DNA of 64,000 nt from assembly GCF_014288055.1 (NCBI RefSeq), contig NZ_JACOPK010000009.1:62001-126000 (forward strand), read 5' to 3'. The position numbers were made by a program, and so were the translations under genes. This document shows, piece after piece, positions 7,386 through 16,250 of the stretch. Source of the DNA: Agathobaculum hominis. GTDB taxonomy: Bacteria > Bacillota > Clostridia > Oscillospirales > Butyricicoccaceae. Positions within the stretch are counted from its first letter, which is position 1, and each line of letters begins with the position of its first letter. The notes beneath the pieces were generated by a model that saw nothing but the letters and a program-made list of their open reading frames with translations, was not told the DNA's origin and made no database searches.

Positions 7386-8750
7386 TCACTCTGCGAGCGC
7401 CTTCATGGCCGATGCGATGATCTCCGCGTTCTGAATAACGCGGCGCGTCTCCATGTATTCATCCGGCTTGTGCTCGCGCACCTCGTCCCCGGGGAAAATC
7501 GGGCCGAACGCCACGATATTCGGCATGGACTTCGCATAAGTGCCGCCGCCGATGCACTTCGGCTCAGCCTTTTCGCCGGTCTCCGCCTCGTACACGCCGA
7601 GCAGGCGGCGAATGAGCTCGCTGTCCTTCGGAATATACAGCGCCGCTGCGTGCGTCATCTCCGTTTCGGTGAAGCCGCCGAGCGTGAAGCCGCGCTTCAG
7701 TCTCGGATAGACCAGCTCATACGGCAGCGTCACCGGATAGCGAACGCTGAACGTGAGCGACAGCGTCTCGTTTTCGAACGATGCCACGCCGACATTCATC
7801 GTCAGATCACCGGAAACGCCGTCGCGCATCGCCAGACCGAGCGACTCGCCGTGCGTTTCCATGCCGAGACGCTCGGAAACGAACGCGAGGCACTCTCCGG
7901 TCTCGCCCGTGAACGGCAGCTGCGCGAGCGCCATGGCGAGCCGTCCGATCGCGTTTTCGCCAAGCTCCGGCGTCGAGCCGTGCACCGCGACACCCTCCGC
8001 CTCCACGCGAATGCCGCCGTCGATCGGCGTCACCGTCACCTTTTCCGCCGCGATCTTCGAGGCTGCCTCCGTCGGACATTTCACCTCCGCCACAGCATAC
8101 GCCGGGGAGATGTTGCTCGCCTCGCCGCCCTCAAAGCGCGTCAGAATATAGTCGCCTGTCTGATGCAGCGTGCGCGTGTACGTGCCGTTCAGGATGCCCT
8201 TTTCGCCGTTGATGAGCGGATATTCGCCGTCCGGCGTGAAGCCCATGACCGGCATCTCCCCTCCATGAGAGGCGTACCACGCCATATCGCCGCAGCCGGT
8301 CTCCTCGTTCGTGCCGAAGATCACGCGGATGCGCCGGGACGGCTGAAAGCCGCTCTGCTTCAGCGTTGCGAGCGCGTAGACCGCCGCGACCATCGGCCCC
8401 TTGTCATCCATCGTGCCGCGGCCGTAGATGCGGCCGTTTTTGATCTCACCCGAAAACGGCTCACTCTCCGTCCAGCCGTCGCCGGCCGGAACCACATCAA
8501 GATGACCGAGCACCGCGACCATCTCTTCTCCCTCGCCGTACTCGCACCAGCCGACACGGTCGTCCATGTTTTCCGTCGGAAAGCCGAGTTTTTCACACAG
8601 AGCAAGCATTTCGTGCAGGCAGCGCGCCGGTTCCTTGCCGAACGGAGCGCCCTCCTCCGGCTCGCCCTCCACGCTCGGAATGCGCACGAGCGCCGCAAGA
8701 GACGCAAGCAGTTCGTCGCTGTGCGCATGAATATATCGTTTGAAATCCAT
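7386..8750 (-). CDS. pepV: PepV-type M20 dipeptidase
   Basis: The 454-residue cytoplasmic metallopeptidase has VLGHLDVVPAGDGW (zinc His and catalytic Asp), YGRGTMDDKGPM (bridging Asp), GTNEETGCGD (general-base Glu) and a final zinc His region near FPGDEVREHKPDEYM. PepV enzymes split dipeptides and some beta-Ala dipeptides. ATG at 8750 follows GGGAGGAAACCAGA; a longer open frame upstream of it runs across the divergent gene and is not real. It ends next to a shared terminator. Confidence 0.93.
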   Translation of the reverse strand: MDFKRYIHAHSDELLASLAALVRIPSVEGEPEEGAPFGKEPARCLHEMLALCEKLGFPTENMDDRVGWCEYGEGEEMVAVLGHLDVVPAGDGWTESEPFSGEIKNGRIYGRGTMDDKGPMVAAVYALATLKQSGFQPSRRIRVIFGTNEETGCGDMAWYASHGGEMPVMGFTPDGEYPLINGEKGILNGTYTRTLHQTGDYILTRFEGGEASNISPAYAVAEVKCPTEAASKIAAEKVTVTPIDGGIRVEAEGVAVHGSTPELGENAIGRLAMALAQLPFTGETGECLAFVSERLGMETHGESLGLAMRDGVSGDLTMNVGVASFENETLSLTFSVRYPVTLPYELVYPRLKRGFTLGGFTETEMTHAAALYIPKDSELIRRLLGVYEAETGEKAEPKCIGGGTYAKSMPNIVAFGPIFPGDEVREHKPDEYMETRRVIQNAEIIASAMKALAE

Positions 8751-8885
8751 TCTGGTTTCCTCCCGTTTTTCGCAGAAAAATTTTCGTTTCGTTGCCGTGA
8801 CAACAGACATTCTAAACAAAGTATAGTAAGCTGTATTCACAAAGTCAAGCAGAAAACGCACATTTGATATATGGAGGAATACAGC

Positions 8886-9575
8886 ATGGTACGAAAGATC
8901 ATTGAAATCGACAGAGAAAAATGCAACGGCTGCGGTCTGTGCGCATCGGCCTGCCACGAGGGCGCGATCGGCATGGTCGACGGCAAGGCGCAGCTTCTGC
9001 GCGATGACTACTGCGACGGTCTCGGAAACTGTCTGCCGGTCTGCCCGACGGGCGCGATCCGCTTTATCGAACGCGAAGCGGCGGCATACGATGAAAAAGC
9101 CGTGCAGGAGAACATGAAAAAGGCGCAGAGCGCGCCGCATTCCGGCTGTCCGGGCAGCCGTGCACAGGCGTTTGCGCCGCGCACTCCCTCCCCGGCATCC
9201 TTTGCTCCCGCGGTCTCTGAGCTGCGCCAGTGGCCGGTGCAAATTCAGCTCGTGCCCGTGAACGCGCCGTATTTCGATGGTGCAAACCTGCTCGTCGCGG
9301 CCGACTGCACGGCCTACGCCTATGCGGATTTCCATAGGGATTTCATCCGGAACCGCATCGCGCTTGTCGGCTGTCCCAAGCTCGACCCGGTGGATTACAG
9401 TGAAAAACTGACCGAAATCCTGCGCCGAAACGATATTAAGAGCGTCACCATCGTGCGCATGGAGGTGCCGTGCTGCGGCGGACTGGAACACGCAGTAAGA
9501 ACTGCGCTGCAAAACTGCGGAAAGCTGATTCCGTGGCAGGTGCACACGGTCTCTGTTCAGGGAGAGCTTTTATAA
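8886..9575 (+). CDS. 4Fe-4S ferredoxin-type protein
   Basis: The first 70 residues hold two 4Fe-4S ligand sets: CNGCGLCASAC and CDGLGNCLPVCP. The second is a C-x5-C-x3-CP form, as in the ATP-binding ferredoxin-domain family often annotated as iron-sulfur-binding protein. A proline-rich linker follows, then a C-terminal domain with CPKL and VPCCGG, which could bind another cofactor. A role in electron transfer is inferred. ATG at 8886 is preferred over 8871 because GGAGG lies 8 bases ahead. The 3' end forms a GAGAGCTTT/AAAGCTCTC hairpin. Confidence 0.85.
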   Translation: MVRKIIEIDREKCNGCGLCASACHEGAIGMVDGKAQLLRDDYCDGLGNCLPVCPTGAIRFIEREAAAYDEKAVQENMKKAQSAPHSGCPGSRAQAFAPRTPSPASFAPAVSELRQWPVQIQLVPVNAPYFDGANLLVAADCTAYAYADFHRDFIRNRIALVGCPKLDPVDYSEKLTEILRRNDIKSVTIVRMEVPCCGGLEHAVRTALQNCGKLIPWQVHTVSVQGELL

Positions 9576-9589
9576 AGCTCTCGGGAAAA

Positions 9590-10125
9590 TTGCCGCCGTC
9601 TGGCGGCGGAGACAAAAGGGGACAGGACACCAAGTATGGTTTCCTGTCCCCTCTTGACACCCCAAACCTTCCTTTTGGCGCTGACACATCGAAGATGTGC
9701 AGCGAAACGGGGTTACGGGAGCTCGGTTCCGTGCGTCGTTTCGCTTATGGGACGCTGTTATGCCCTGAGTTTCCCTTGCGTGATCCGCCGCGCATAACAG
9801 TGCGCGGCCATCCGGTGCAAGGCGGCCGCTTTCCGCTGCGAACCGCTCCGCTTCTATCAATGGTGTACTCTTGGAGCACCAAACGCCCCTGTGGGCCCCT
9901 CGCTTTTAGACGCGCGACCGAAGGGAGTCGCGTCCTAAGGAAAGGTTGGGGAGTCAAGAGGGGCAGGGAAACCTTGGTGTCCCTGCCCCTTTTGCCCCCG
10001 CCGCCGGGCGGCGGCAATGCACACGCCATATCATGGCGAACATCCCCCGTCCCGGGAGGGCCTCTCTCGCCTCCAGCGGCGCACCGCTGTATCAGCGGAA
10101 AATTTTGCGTCTGCTGATGGTATAG
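9590..10125. repeat. Structured intergenic element, copy 1
   Basis: No credible gene lies here. The core (9590-10017) has inverted terminal arms of about 80 bases. Each arm carries a GCCGCC-type hairpin and a hairpin with stem GGGGACAGGA (9618-9627 with 9642-9651) or GGGGCAGGGA (9960-9969 with 9980-9989). The interior pairs CTGTTATGC with GCATAACAG, and ACGCG with CGCGT. The right flank carries a CTCCAGCGGCGCACCGCTG module. An extra partial arm continues at 10139-10196. Copies 2 and 3 are at about 19.7 and 43.3 kb. Confidence 0.85.
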
Positions 10126-10322
10126 CAGAAAAGGGCGCTCATCGCCTGCGGCGGCAAGCCGCCGGAACGGCGGAACCGCTTACCCTCTGCTGAGAGGAAA
10201 GAAAGAACGGCATCTCTGCTGAGATTAGAGAATTCTCTCTATCCCTCCCCTCTCTATTATGATATAATAATAAAAAGAAACCCCGGCGGCGGCAGCCGCC
10301 CTGCAACAGGAGGTAACACACT

Positions 10323-10874
10323 ATGCCATGGTGCCCGAAATGCGGCGCAGAATACCGCGACGGCTTTACCCGCTGCGCGTCCTGTGATGTGCCGCTCGTC
10401 GACCGCCTCACCGACGAACAGTCAAAAGAGGCAAACAAGTCGGAGACCGAGCGTGAATGTGATAAAATGGTGCTCCCCGAGGGCATGAGCAGTCCGATCG
10501 CGGTCTACACCGCGAAAAACCGTCTGGAGGCCGAGTCCATTGAGGAAATGCTGCGCGACAACGATATTCCGGTATTTGACCGTCCGGCGGCTTTCCGCCA
10601 GATCCAGTCCTACAGCGGCGCGGACGCGCGCTTCGGCGTAGAGCTGGTCGTCGATGCCTCCCAGACCTCGCGCGCCCGTCAGCTCATCGAGCAGATGCAG
10701 GCTGAGCTTGCCGAAAACGAGCTTTCCGAGGACGACCTCGCCCGTCTGGCTGAGGAACAGGCTGAGCAGGAGCCCCCGGCAGAGATGCAGGACAATGCGT
10801 CCTTCCGCCTGCTGCCCGTCATCGCAGGCGTTCTCGTGCTCGCGCTCGTCGTGCTGTATTTTGTCACGCGATAA
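10323..10874 (+). CDS. Zinc-ribbon and DUF2007-like membrane protein
   Basis: The 183-residue protein starts with a zinc ribbon (CPKCGAEY and CASCDVPL). A DUF2007-like segment follows (PIAVYTAKNRLEAESIEEML ... GVELVVDASQTSRARQLI), then an acidic stretch and one C-terminal membrane helix (LLPVIAGVLVLALVVLYFV). The soluble part probably faces the cytoplasm. DUF2007 proteins are described as putative signal-transducing proteins, without a proven reaction. The next gene, 12 bases on, repeats the zinc ribbon, so the pair is probably an operon formed by duplication. Confidence 0.8.
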   Translation: MPWCPKCGAEYRDGFTRCASCDVPLVDRLTDEQSKEANKSETERECDKMVLPEGMSSPIAVYTAKNRLEAESIEEMLRDNDIPVFDRPAAFRQIQSYSGADARFGVELVVDASQTSRARQLIEQMQAELAENELSEDDLARLAEEQAEQEPPAEMQDNASFRLLPVIAGVLVLALVVLYFVTR

Positions 10875-10886
10875 GGAGAGATAACT

Positions 10887-11129
10887 ATGCCCTGGTGTCC
10901 CAAATGCGGCTCAGAATATCGAGACGATATCAAAAAATGCGCGGACTGCGGTCTGCGGCTCATCGACCACAAGCCGGACGGAAGCGAGATTTTTCCGGTC
11001 GAGCAGGCGCCCCGTCCGACCGGCATCCGCCGCTTCTTTCCGCGCGAGCGCGTGCTGCGCATCCTGCGCGCGCTCATCGCTGTCTTGCTCGCGCTCGCAG
11101 CGGTCTTCACCCTGCAGGGGATGATGTAG
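10887..11129 (+). CDS. Small zinc-ribbon membrane protein
   Basis: The 80-residue product begins MPWCPKCGSEYRDDIKKCAD, closely matching the start of the upstream protein, and ends in a membrane helix (LRALIAVLLALAAVFTL). It lacks the DUF2007 part. It has a good ribosome site (AAGGAGAG) and sits 12 bases after its neighbour. Function is unknown. Confidence 0.75.
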   Translation: MPWCPKCGSEYRDDIKKCADCGLRLIDHKPDGSEIFPVEQAPRPTGIRRFFPRERVLRILRALIAVLLALAAVFTLQGMM

Positions 11130-11163
11130 ACTGCGTTTTTTTCAATAAAAGGAGGAACTGCAT

Positions 11164-11844
11164 ATGAATTATGAGATCAAAGGCACGCCGTTTCCGGTCG
11201 TGATCTGCAAGCTCGCGAACGGCGAACGCATGATTACCGAAAAGGGTGCGATGGTCTGGATGAGTCCGAACATGGAGATGAGCACGGTCGGCGGCGGTCT
11301 CGGACGAATGTTCTCCAAGGCATTCTCCGGCGAAAGCATGTTTCAGAACATCTACACCGCCCGCGGCGACGGCATGATCACATTCGGCTCCTGCTTTCCC
11401 GGCCGCATCGTCCCCCTCGAAATTGCGCCGGGACGCGAATTCGTGCTCCAGAAGAGCGCGTTCCTCGCCTCGACTGACGGCGTAGAGCTGTCGATCCACT
11501 TCAACAAAAAGCTCGGCGCGGGCTTTTTCGGCGGCGAGGGCTTTATCATGCAGCGTCTGTCCGGCTCGGGCATGGCGTTCGTCGAGATCGATGGCGAGCT
11601 GGTCGAGTACACGCTCGAACCGGGTCAGAAGCTCATCGTGGACACCGGCAACGTTGCCGGCTTTGACACGACCGTCGACATCGACATTCAGCAGGTTCCC
11701 GGCCTCAAGAACAAGCTGTTCGGCGGCGAAGGTCTGTTCAATACTACGCTGACCGGCCCCGGCCGCGTCTGGCTCCAGACCATGCCGATCTCCGGAATCG
11801 CGCAGTCCGTCGCGCCGTTCATCCCGAGCAGCGGGAGCAACTGA
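11164..11844 (+). CDS. AIM24 / TIGR00266 family protein
   Basis: The 226-residue beta-rich protein has the family features: an early acidic and Met-rich strand region (EKGAMVWMSPNMEMSTVGGG), glycine-rich turns and a C-terminal DIQQVPGLKNKLFGGEGLF segment. Members form beta-helical cores and their cellular role is poorly defined. AAAGGAGG lies upstream of the start. It may be co-transcribed with the two zinc-ribbon genes just upstream. Confidence 0.88.
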   Translation: MNYEIKGTPFPVVICKLANGERMITEKGAMVWMSPNMEMSTVGGGLGRMFSKAFSGESMFQNIYTARGDGMITFGSCFPGRIVPLEIAPGREFVLQKSAFLASTDGVELSIHFNKKLGAGFFGGEGFIMQRLSGSGMAFVEIDGELVEYTLEPGQKLIVDTGNVAGFDTTVDIDIQQVPGLKNKLFGGEGLFNTTLTGPGRVWLQTMPISGIAQSVAPFIPSSGSN

Positions 11845-11908
11845 TTTTGCAGCCACGCTGACATAAACGCACTTTCTTCCGCGTATGTTTTCCCGAAGGA
11901 GGGGGCAC

Positions 11909-12616
11909 ATGCGCGGAAGATGTTTGTCTGCGGTGGGAGCAGTGCTCGCCATCGCGCTTTTCACGCTCGCAGCATCACCCTGCACTGCGGTGCTGCGGAC
12001 AGTTTTGGAGAATACGGCGTCCGCGACGCTCGTCATTGATGCCGGGCACGGCGGCTTTGACGGCGGCGCGGTTTCCGAACGCGGTGTCAGCGAACAGGCG
12101 ATCAACCTGTCGGTCGCCCAGCGAGTCCGGGCTCTCGCCTGCTTTTTCGGCGTTCAAACCGCCATGACGCGCGCGGACGAGGGCGCACTCGACTACGACC
12201 CGTCGCGGTCGGTGCGCGAAAACAAGGTCGCGGATATTCACGCGCGCGAACGCATCGTGCAGAGCATCTCCTCGCCCGTTTTTGTCAGCATTCATCTCAA
12301 CAAATTCAGCGATCCGCAGTACCACGGCGCACAGGTGTTTTACTCCGCGAACAGCGCATTCGGAAAGCCGCTCGCTGAGGCGCTCCAGTCTGCGCTCATC
12401 TCCGGCTGCGATCCGGAAAACCGCAGACAGGCAAAGCAGGCTGAAAGCTCCGTCTACCTCATGCGGGTCCTCACCTGCCCCGCCGTCATCGTCGAGTGCG
12501 GTTTTCTGTCCAATCCGGACGAAGAGACGCGGCTCGCAGACGAAAATTATCACAAAAAACTTGCTGTCTGCATCGTGACCGGCTATCTCCGGTACACAGA
12601 CGGCCATGGAGGATAA
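11909..12616 (+). CDS. cwlD: N-acetylmuramoyl-L-alanine amidase, CwlD type
   Basis: The 235-residue protein has an N-terminal signal or anchor helix and an amidase_3 domain: LVIDAGHGGFDGGAV (zinc His), the ISSPVFVSIHLNKFSD segment (second zinc His) and CPAVIVECGFLSNPDEE (catalytic Glu). In spore formers CwlD helps make muramic-delta-lactam in cortex peptidoglycan. Another cell-wall role is possible. ATG at 11909 follows AAGGAGGGGG; a longer in-frame start lacks this. The stop overlaps the leader of radA. Confidence 0.85.
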   Translation: MRGRCLSAVGAVLAIALFTLAASPCTAVLRTVLENTASATLVIDAGHGGFDGGAVSERGVSEQAINLSVAQRVRALACFFGVQTAMTRADEGALDYDPSRSVRENKVADIHARERIVQSISSPVFVSIHLNKFSDPQYHGAQVFYSANSAFGKPLAEALQSALISGCDPENRRQAKQAESSVYLMRVLTCPAVIVECGFLSNPDEETRLADENYHKKLAVCIVTGYLRYTDGHGG

Positions 12617-12617
12617 C

Positions 12618-13973
12618 ATGAAACAGAAAACCGTGTTTTTATGCAGCGACTGCGGCTATGAGTCGCCGAAATGGTACGGAAAATGCCCGTCCTGCGGCGC
12701 ATGGAACACCATGAGCGAATTCAAGCCTGCCGCCCCGTCCGCCGCGCGCGGCACGACGAGCTTCGTGCGCGGCACATCGCGGCCGACCCTGCTCGGCGAC
12801 ATCGAGACCGGCGACGAGGCGCGTTTTCTGTCCGGCATCGGGGAGCTTGACCGCGTTCTCGGCGGCGGCGCGGTGCACGGCTCGTTCGTGCTCGTCGGCG
12901 GCGAGCCCGGCATCGGCAAATCTACGCTCCTGCTCCAGATGTGTCAGGAAATGTGCCGGAACGCCCGCGTGCTGTATGTTTCCGGCGAGGAGTCGCTCCG
13001 GCAGATCAAGCTCCGCGCGGCCCGTCTGCACATCTCCTCTCCCGAGCTGTATATCCTCTCGGAGACCGACATGGATCAGATCATCAACGAGACCGAGCTT
13101 ATGGCGCCCGATATTCTCATCGTCGACTCGATCCAGACGGTCTACAAGCGCGATCTGACCGCCGCGCCCGGCGGCACGACGCAGATCAAGGAATGCGCGA
13201 TGAGTCTGATGCAGTATGCGAAAAACAAAAACGTGACCATTTTCATCGTCGGGCATGTAAACAAGGAGGGTACGCTCGCCGGACCGAAGATCCTCGAGCA
13301 TATGGTAGACTGCGTGCTGTATTTCGAGGGCGAATCGGCCGGGCCGTTCCGCTGTCTGCGTGCAGCCAAAAACCGCTTCGGCTCGACCAACGAGATCGGC
13401 GTGTTCGAAATGAGCGAGCACGGTCTTGTAGAGGTCGCAAACCCCTCTGCCGCCATGCTCGCCGGGCATCCGCAGGGCGCCTCCGGCAACTGCATCGCCT
13501 GCGTCATGGAGGGCAGCCGTCCGCTGCTCGCAGAGGTGCAGGCACTCGCTGCCAAGACGCAGTTCGGCGTACCACGCCGCACGGCGGCAGGCGTGGACTA
13601 CAACCGCATGGTGCTGCTGCTCGCCATTCTGGAAAAGCGCTGCGGTCTGTTCCTTTCCTCCTCCGACGTGTACGTCAATGTCGTCGGCGGCATGAGACTG
13701 GACGAGCCTGCGGTCGACCTGCCCATGCTGCTCGCCATTACGTCGAGCTTTCGCGACAAGCCGCTCCCCGAGGGCGTCATGAGCTTCGGCGAGGTCGGTC
13801 TGACGGGTGAGCTGCGCGCCGTCTCCAACGCCGGTCAGCGCATCAACGAAGCGTACCGGCTCGGTTTTCATACCTGCGTCATGCCCGACCAGGAGGTCGA
13901 CGAGGAGCTTGCGGGGAAGATGAACCTCGTGCGTGTCAAAACGGTCGGCGACGCCATCAAGGCCGTGCTGTAA
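12618..13973 (+). CDS. radA: DNA repair protein RadA (Sms)
   Basis: The 451-residue branch-migration helicase has an N-terminal zinc finger (CSDCGYESPKWYGKCPSCGA), Walker A (GEPGIGKST), the RadA signature KNRFGSTNEIGVFEM and a Lon-like C-terminal domain (YVNVVGGMRLDEPAVDLP). It promotes strand exchange and repair with RecA. ATG at 12618 follows TGGAGG; an ATG 12 bases earlier is in frame but has no proper site. It begins 1 base after the amidase stop. Confidence 0.96.
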   Translation: MKQKTVFLCSDCGYESPKWYGKCPSCGAWNTMSEFKPAAPSAARGTTSFVRGTSRPTLLGDIETGDEARFLSGIGELDRVLGGGAVHGSFVLVGGEPGIGKSTLLLQMCQEMCRNARVLYVSGEESLRQIKLRAARLHISSPELYILSETDMDQIINETELMAPDILIVDSIQTVYKRDLTAAPGGTTQIKECAMSLMQYAKNKNVTIFIVGHVNKEGTLAGPKILEHMVDCVLYFEGESAGPFRCLRAAKNRFGSTNEIGVFEMSEHGLVEVANPSAAMLAGHPQGASGNCIACVMEGSRPLLAEVQALAAKTQFGVPRRTAAGVDYNRMVLLLAILEKRCGLFLSSSDVYVNVVGGMRLDEPAVDLPMLLAITSSFRDKPLPEGVMSFGEVGLTGELRAVSNAGQRINEAYRLGFHTCVMPDQEVDEELAGKMNLVRVKTVGDAIKAVL

Positions 13974-13990
13974 TAGAGACAGCAGTCTCA

Positions 13991-14017
13991 AATCCGTCCT
14001 TCGGGGCGGATTTTTTT
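13991..14017 (+). terminator. Rho-independent terminator after radA
   Basis: A 9-bp stem with one G-T pair (13991-13999 with 14004-14012), a TTCG loop and a T-run. Confidence 0.9.
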
Positions 14018-14055
14018 GTTTTTTCCGGGCAAGCTATTTCCCGGAGGTGCTTTGC

Positions 14056-15006
14056 ATGGAAAGAAAGGCTCGGTGGGTCTGTCTGATCTCCGCCGTTATC
14101 ATAGGTATTTTTGCGGCTGTATTTGCCCTTTCCGAAAGGGAAAAAGCGTTTTCCGTGCGAACAGCGCAGGCGAAAACGCAGGACATTTACAACAGCGTCA
14201 CCGTATTCGGCTCGGTCGTTCCCTCGCGCACGGTATCGCTCGTCCCCGAAAACAGCAGCGTCGTGACCGAGGTTTTCGTGCGCGAGGGGGATACGGTCGA
14301 AAAAGGACAGCCGCTCTGCACGCTTAAAGCCGCTGCGACCCCGCCGCTGTCCGCCGCCGATGTGCAGGCGGCTGTCTCAGCGGTGCAGGCGGACCCGGAT
14401 GAAACCGAGACCGTGGCCGGAAACGCGGTCACCTCGCCCTTCCCCGGCACAGTCCTCAGTGTGCCGCGCGCCGGGCAGACCGTCCGCGGCGGCTTTCCCT
14501 GTGCGGTCATCGCAGATCTTTCCTCGCTGCGCGTCCGCGCAGAAACGCCTGAGCTGTATGCGGACGAGCTGCGTGCCGGACAGAAGGCCAACATCACCCT
14601 TGCCGCCGCCGACCGCATGTATGCCGCGCGTGTCGCGTCGCTCGCGCCCGTCGCGGTGCAGGCCGTCAGCCTTGCCGGCGACAGCGGCAGTGTTACCGTC
14701 GAGACCATGCTCGACCTCGAGGGCGACATGACCGGTCTGCGTCCGGGAAGCAGCGCAACGGTGAAAATCTTCACCGACCATCGAAAAAATGCGGTCGTCG
14801 TACCGTATGAGGCGGTATGCCAGAGGGGCGAACAGGAATATGTTTTCACCCTCAAAAACGGCCGCGCCGTGCAGAATCCGGTCACGACAGGCTATCTGCT
14901 CGAGCGCGTGATCGAGGTGCGCAGCGGTCTCGAGGGCGGTGAGACCGTCATCCTCTCCCCCTCCGATGAACTGGAAAACGGAGCAAAGCTCGAGGTTCAG
15001 CCATGA
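14056..15006 (+). CDS. Membrane-fusion / efflux adaptor subunit (MacA/HlyD-like)
   Basis: The 316-residue product has one N-terminal membrane helix, then a biotinyl-lipoyl-like segment (SVTVFGSVVPSRTVSLVPEN ... VFVREGDTVEKGQPLC), a beta-barrel part and a C-terminal domain with VVVPYEAVCQRGEQEYVF. The long coiled-coil hairpin of typical adaptors is very short here. It overlaps the permease start by four bases, so the two form one translational unit. It should work outside the membrane with the permease. ATG at 14056 follows GGAGGTG. Confidence 0.85.
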   Translation: MERKARWVCLISAVIIGIFAAVFALSEREKAFSVRTAQAKTQDIYNSVTVFGSVVPSRTVSLVPENSSVVTEVFVREGDTVEKGQPLCTLKAAATPPLSAADVQAAVSAVQADPDETETVAGNAVTSPFPGTVLSVPRAGQTVRGGFPCAVIADLSSLRVRAETPELYADELRAGQKANITLAAADRMYAARVASLAPVAVQAVSLAGDSGSVTVETMLDLEGDMTGLRPGSSATVKIFTDHRKNAVVVPYEAVCQRGEQEYVFTLKNGRAVQNPVTTGYLLERVIEVRSGLEGGETVILSPSDELENGAKLEVQP

Positions 15007-16178
15007 AATACCGGGACGTTCTTCGCTTTTCCCTGCGCGGCATCCGAACGAGTCCGCTGCGCTCGGCGCTCTCAGCGCTCTCGGTCGCGGTCGGCACAGG
15101 TGCGCTGCTCATCATCGCCTCGCTCGGTCTGTTCGGCCGCACGCAGATCGAAAACGGTCTTGCACGCATCGGCGTGAGCGGCCTTGCGGTGAGCACAGAC
15201 GAGGGCGGCGCCGGCACGCCGCTCTCCGCGGCCCTCGCGGAGCGGATGGCGCAGGCCGTCCCCGGCATCAAAGCCGCAAGCCCCGTCCGTGCGGTCGGCG
15301 GCACGGTCCGCGCCGGACATCGCACATCCGGCGTGGTGCTGCTCGGTGCAGATGAAAATCTCGGTGAGGTCATGCAGGTCGAGCTGCTCGCCGGTGCGCT
15401 CCCCTCTCAGGCACAGGTCGAAGCCCGTGCCGCGGTCGCGGTCGTGGGGGATGAACTCGCGGAACGCCTGTACGGACGCGTCAATATTACCGGCCGCGAA
15501 ATCCGCATCAACCGGAACGGCCGCGAGCAGATCTTCACGGTCTGCGGTGTAATGCGCGCACAGACCGGCGCGCTCGGCGGCGCGCTTTCCGCCATCGCCC
15601 CCGAGCTGGTATACGTGCCCTACGGACTGCTCGCAGAGAGCGGAGAGCGCGCCGATCAGGTTTTCGTATCGTGCGCTGCGGACGCCGATCCGGATGCGGT
15701 CGGACGCAGTATCTCGCGCTATCTCGAAACGCGCGGTCAGGTCACTGGCACGGTTTATGTGCGGAGCATTTCGGGCGCGGTCGAGACCGTGCAGCACCTC
15801 GCGTCACTCGGCACGCTGCTCTTCTTCGCTGTCGGCGGCATTGCGCTGCTCGTTTCCCTGCTCGGCGTGTTCAGCAGCATGCTGTCCGCCGCGCACGAGC
15901 GAACGAACGAGATCGGCATTCTGCTTGCCCTCGGCGCACGAAAACGCGACATCCGGCGGATCTTTCTGAGCGAAGCGGTGCTGCTCTGCGCAGCCGGCGG
16001 AGCCGCCGGTCTTGCGCTCGCGTGGACCGCGCTGCGGCTCGGCGCCGCGCTGCTGCTGCCGGGATGGCGGCTGACGGCCGCGCTCCCGCTCATCGCAGCG
16101 CTCTGCGGAGGGATCGCCGGACTGCTCCCTGCGGTACGCGCCGCCTCGATGGACCCCATCGAAGCAATGAGAAAATAA
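15003..16178 (+). CDS. MacB/FtsX-like ABC transporter permease
   Basis: The 391-residue protein has one N-terminal helix, a large extracellular MacB periplasmic-core-like domain and three C-terminal helices. The last part contains the FtsX-domain pattern (ERTNEIGILLALGARKRDIR) and ends in MDPIEAMRK. Such permeases need a cytoplasmic ATPase of the LolD/MacB type. No such gene is adjacent on either side, so it presumably uses an ATPase encoded elsewhere or has lost it. The start overlaps the adaptor stop (ATGA). Confidence 0.88.
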   Translation: MKYRDVLRFSLRGIRTSPLRSALSALSVAVGTGALLIIASLGLFGRTQIENGLARIGVSGLAVSTDEGGAGTPLSAALAERMAQAVPGIKAASPVRAVGGTVRAGHRTSGVVLLGADENLGEVMQVELLAGALPSQAQVEARAAVAVVGDELAERLYGRVNITGREIRINRNGREQIFTVCGVMRAQTGALGGALSAIAPELVYVPYGLLAESGERADQVFVSCAADADPDAVGRSISRYLETRGQVTGTVYVRSISGAVETVQHLASLGTLLFFAVGGIALLVSLLGVFSSMLSAAHERTNEIGILLALGARKRDIRRIFLSEAVLLCAAGGAAGLALAWTALRLGAALLLPGWRLTAALPLIAALCGGIAGLLPAVRAASMDPIEAMRK

Positions 16179-16194
16179 CCCGGACAAAGCAAAA

Positions 16195-16238
16195 AGAGGA
16201 AGGCAGCCATGTGGTTTCCTTCCTCTCATTTTGTCTTT
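16195..16238. terminator. Bidirectional terminator
   Basis: AGAGGAAGG (16195-16203) pairs with CCTTCCTCT (16218-16226), with A-rich and T-rich flanks between convergent genes. Confidence 0.8.
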
Positions 16239-16250
16239 TCAGACGGATAT

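Noticed and set aside
7386..9545. A 719-codon minus frame extending the dipeptidase upstream
   Set aside because: The extra N-terminal part lies antisense to a well-supported ferredoxin gene and has no family features; ATG at 8750 with GGGAGG is the true start.
9570..10117. Frames of 90-215 codons inside the intergenic elements
   Set aside because: They lack ribosome sites and family features, and are made of translated hairpins; the copies do not keep any one frame intact.
12639..13991. A 450-codon minus frame opposite radA
   Set aside because: It has no family features and is antisense to radA, whose motifs are all intact.
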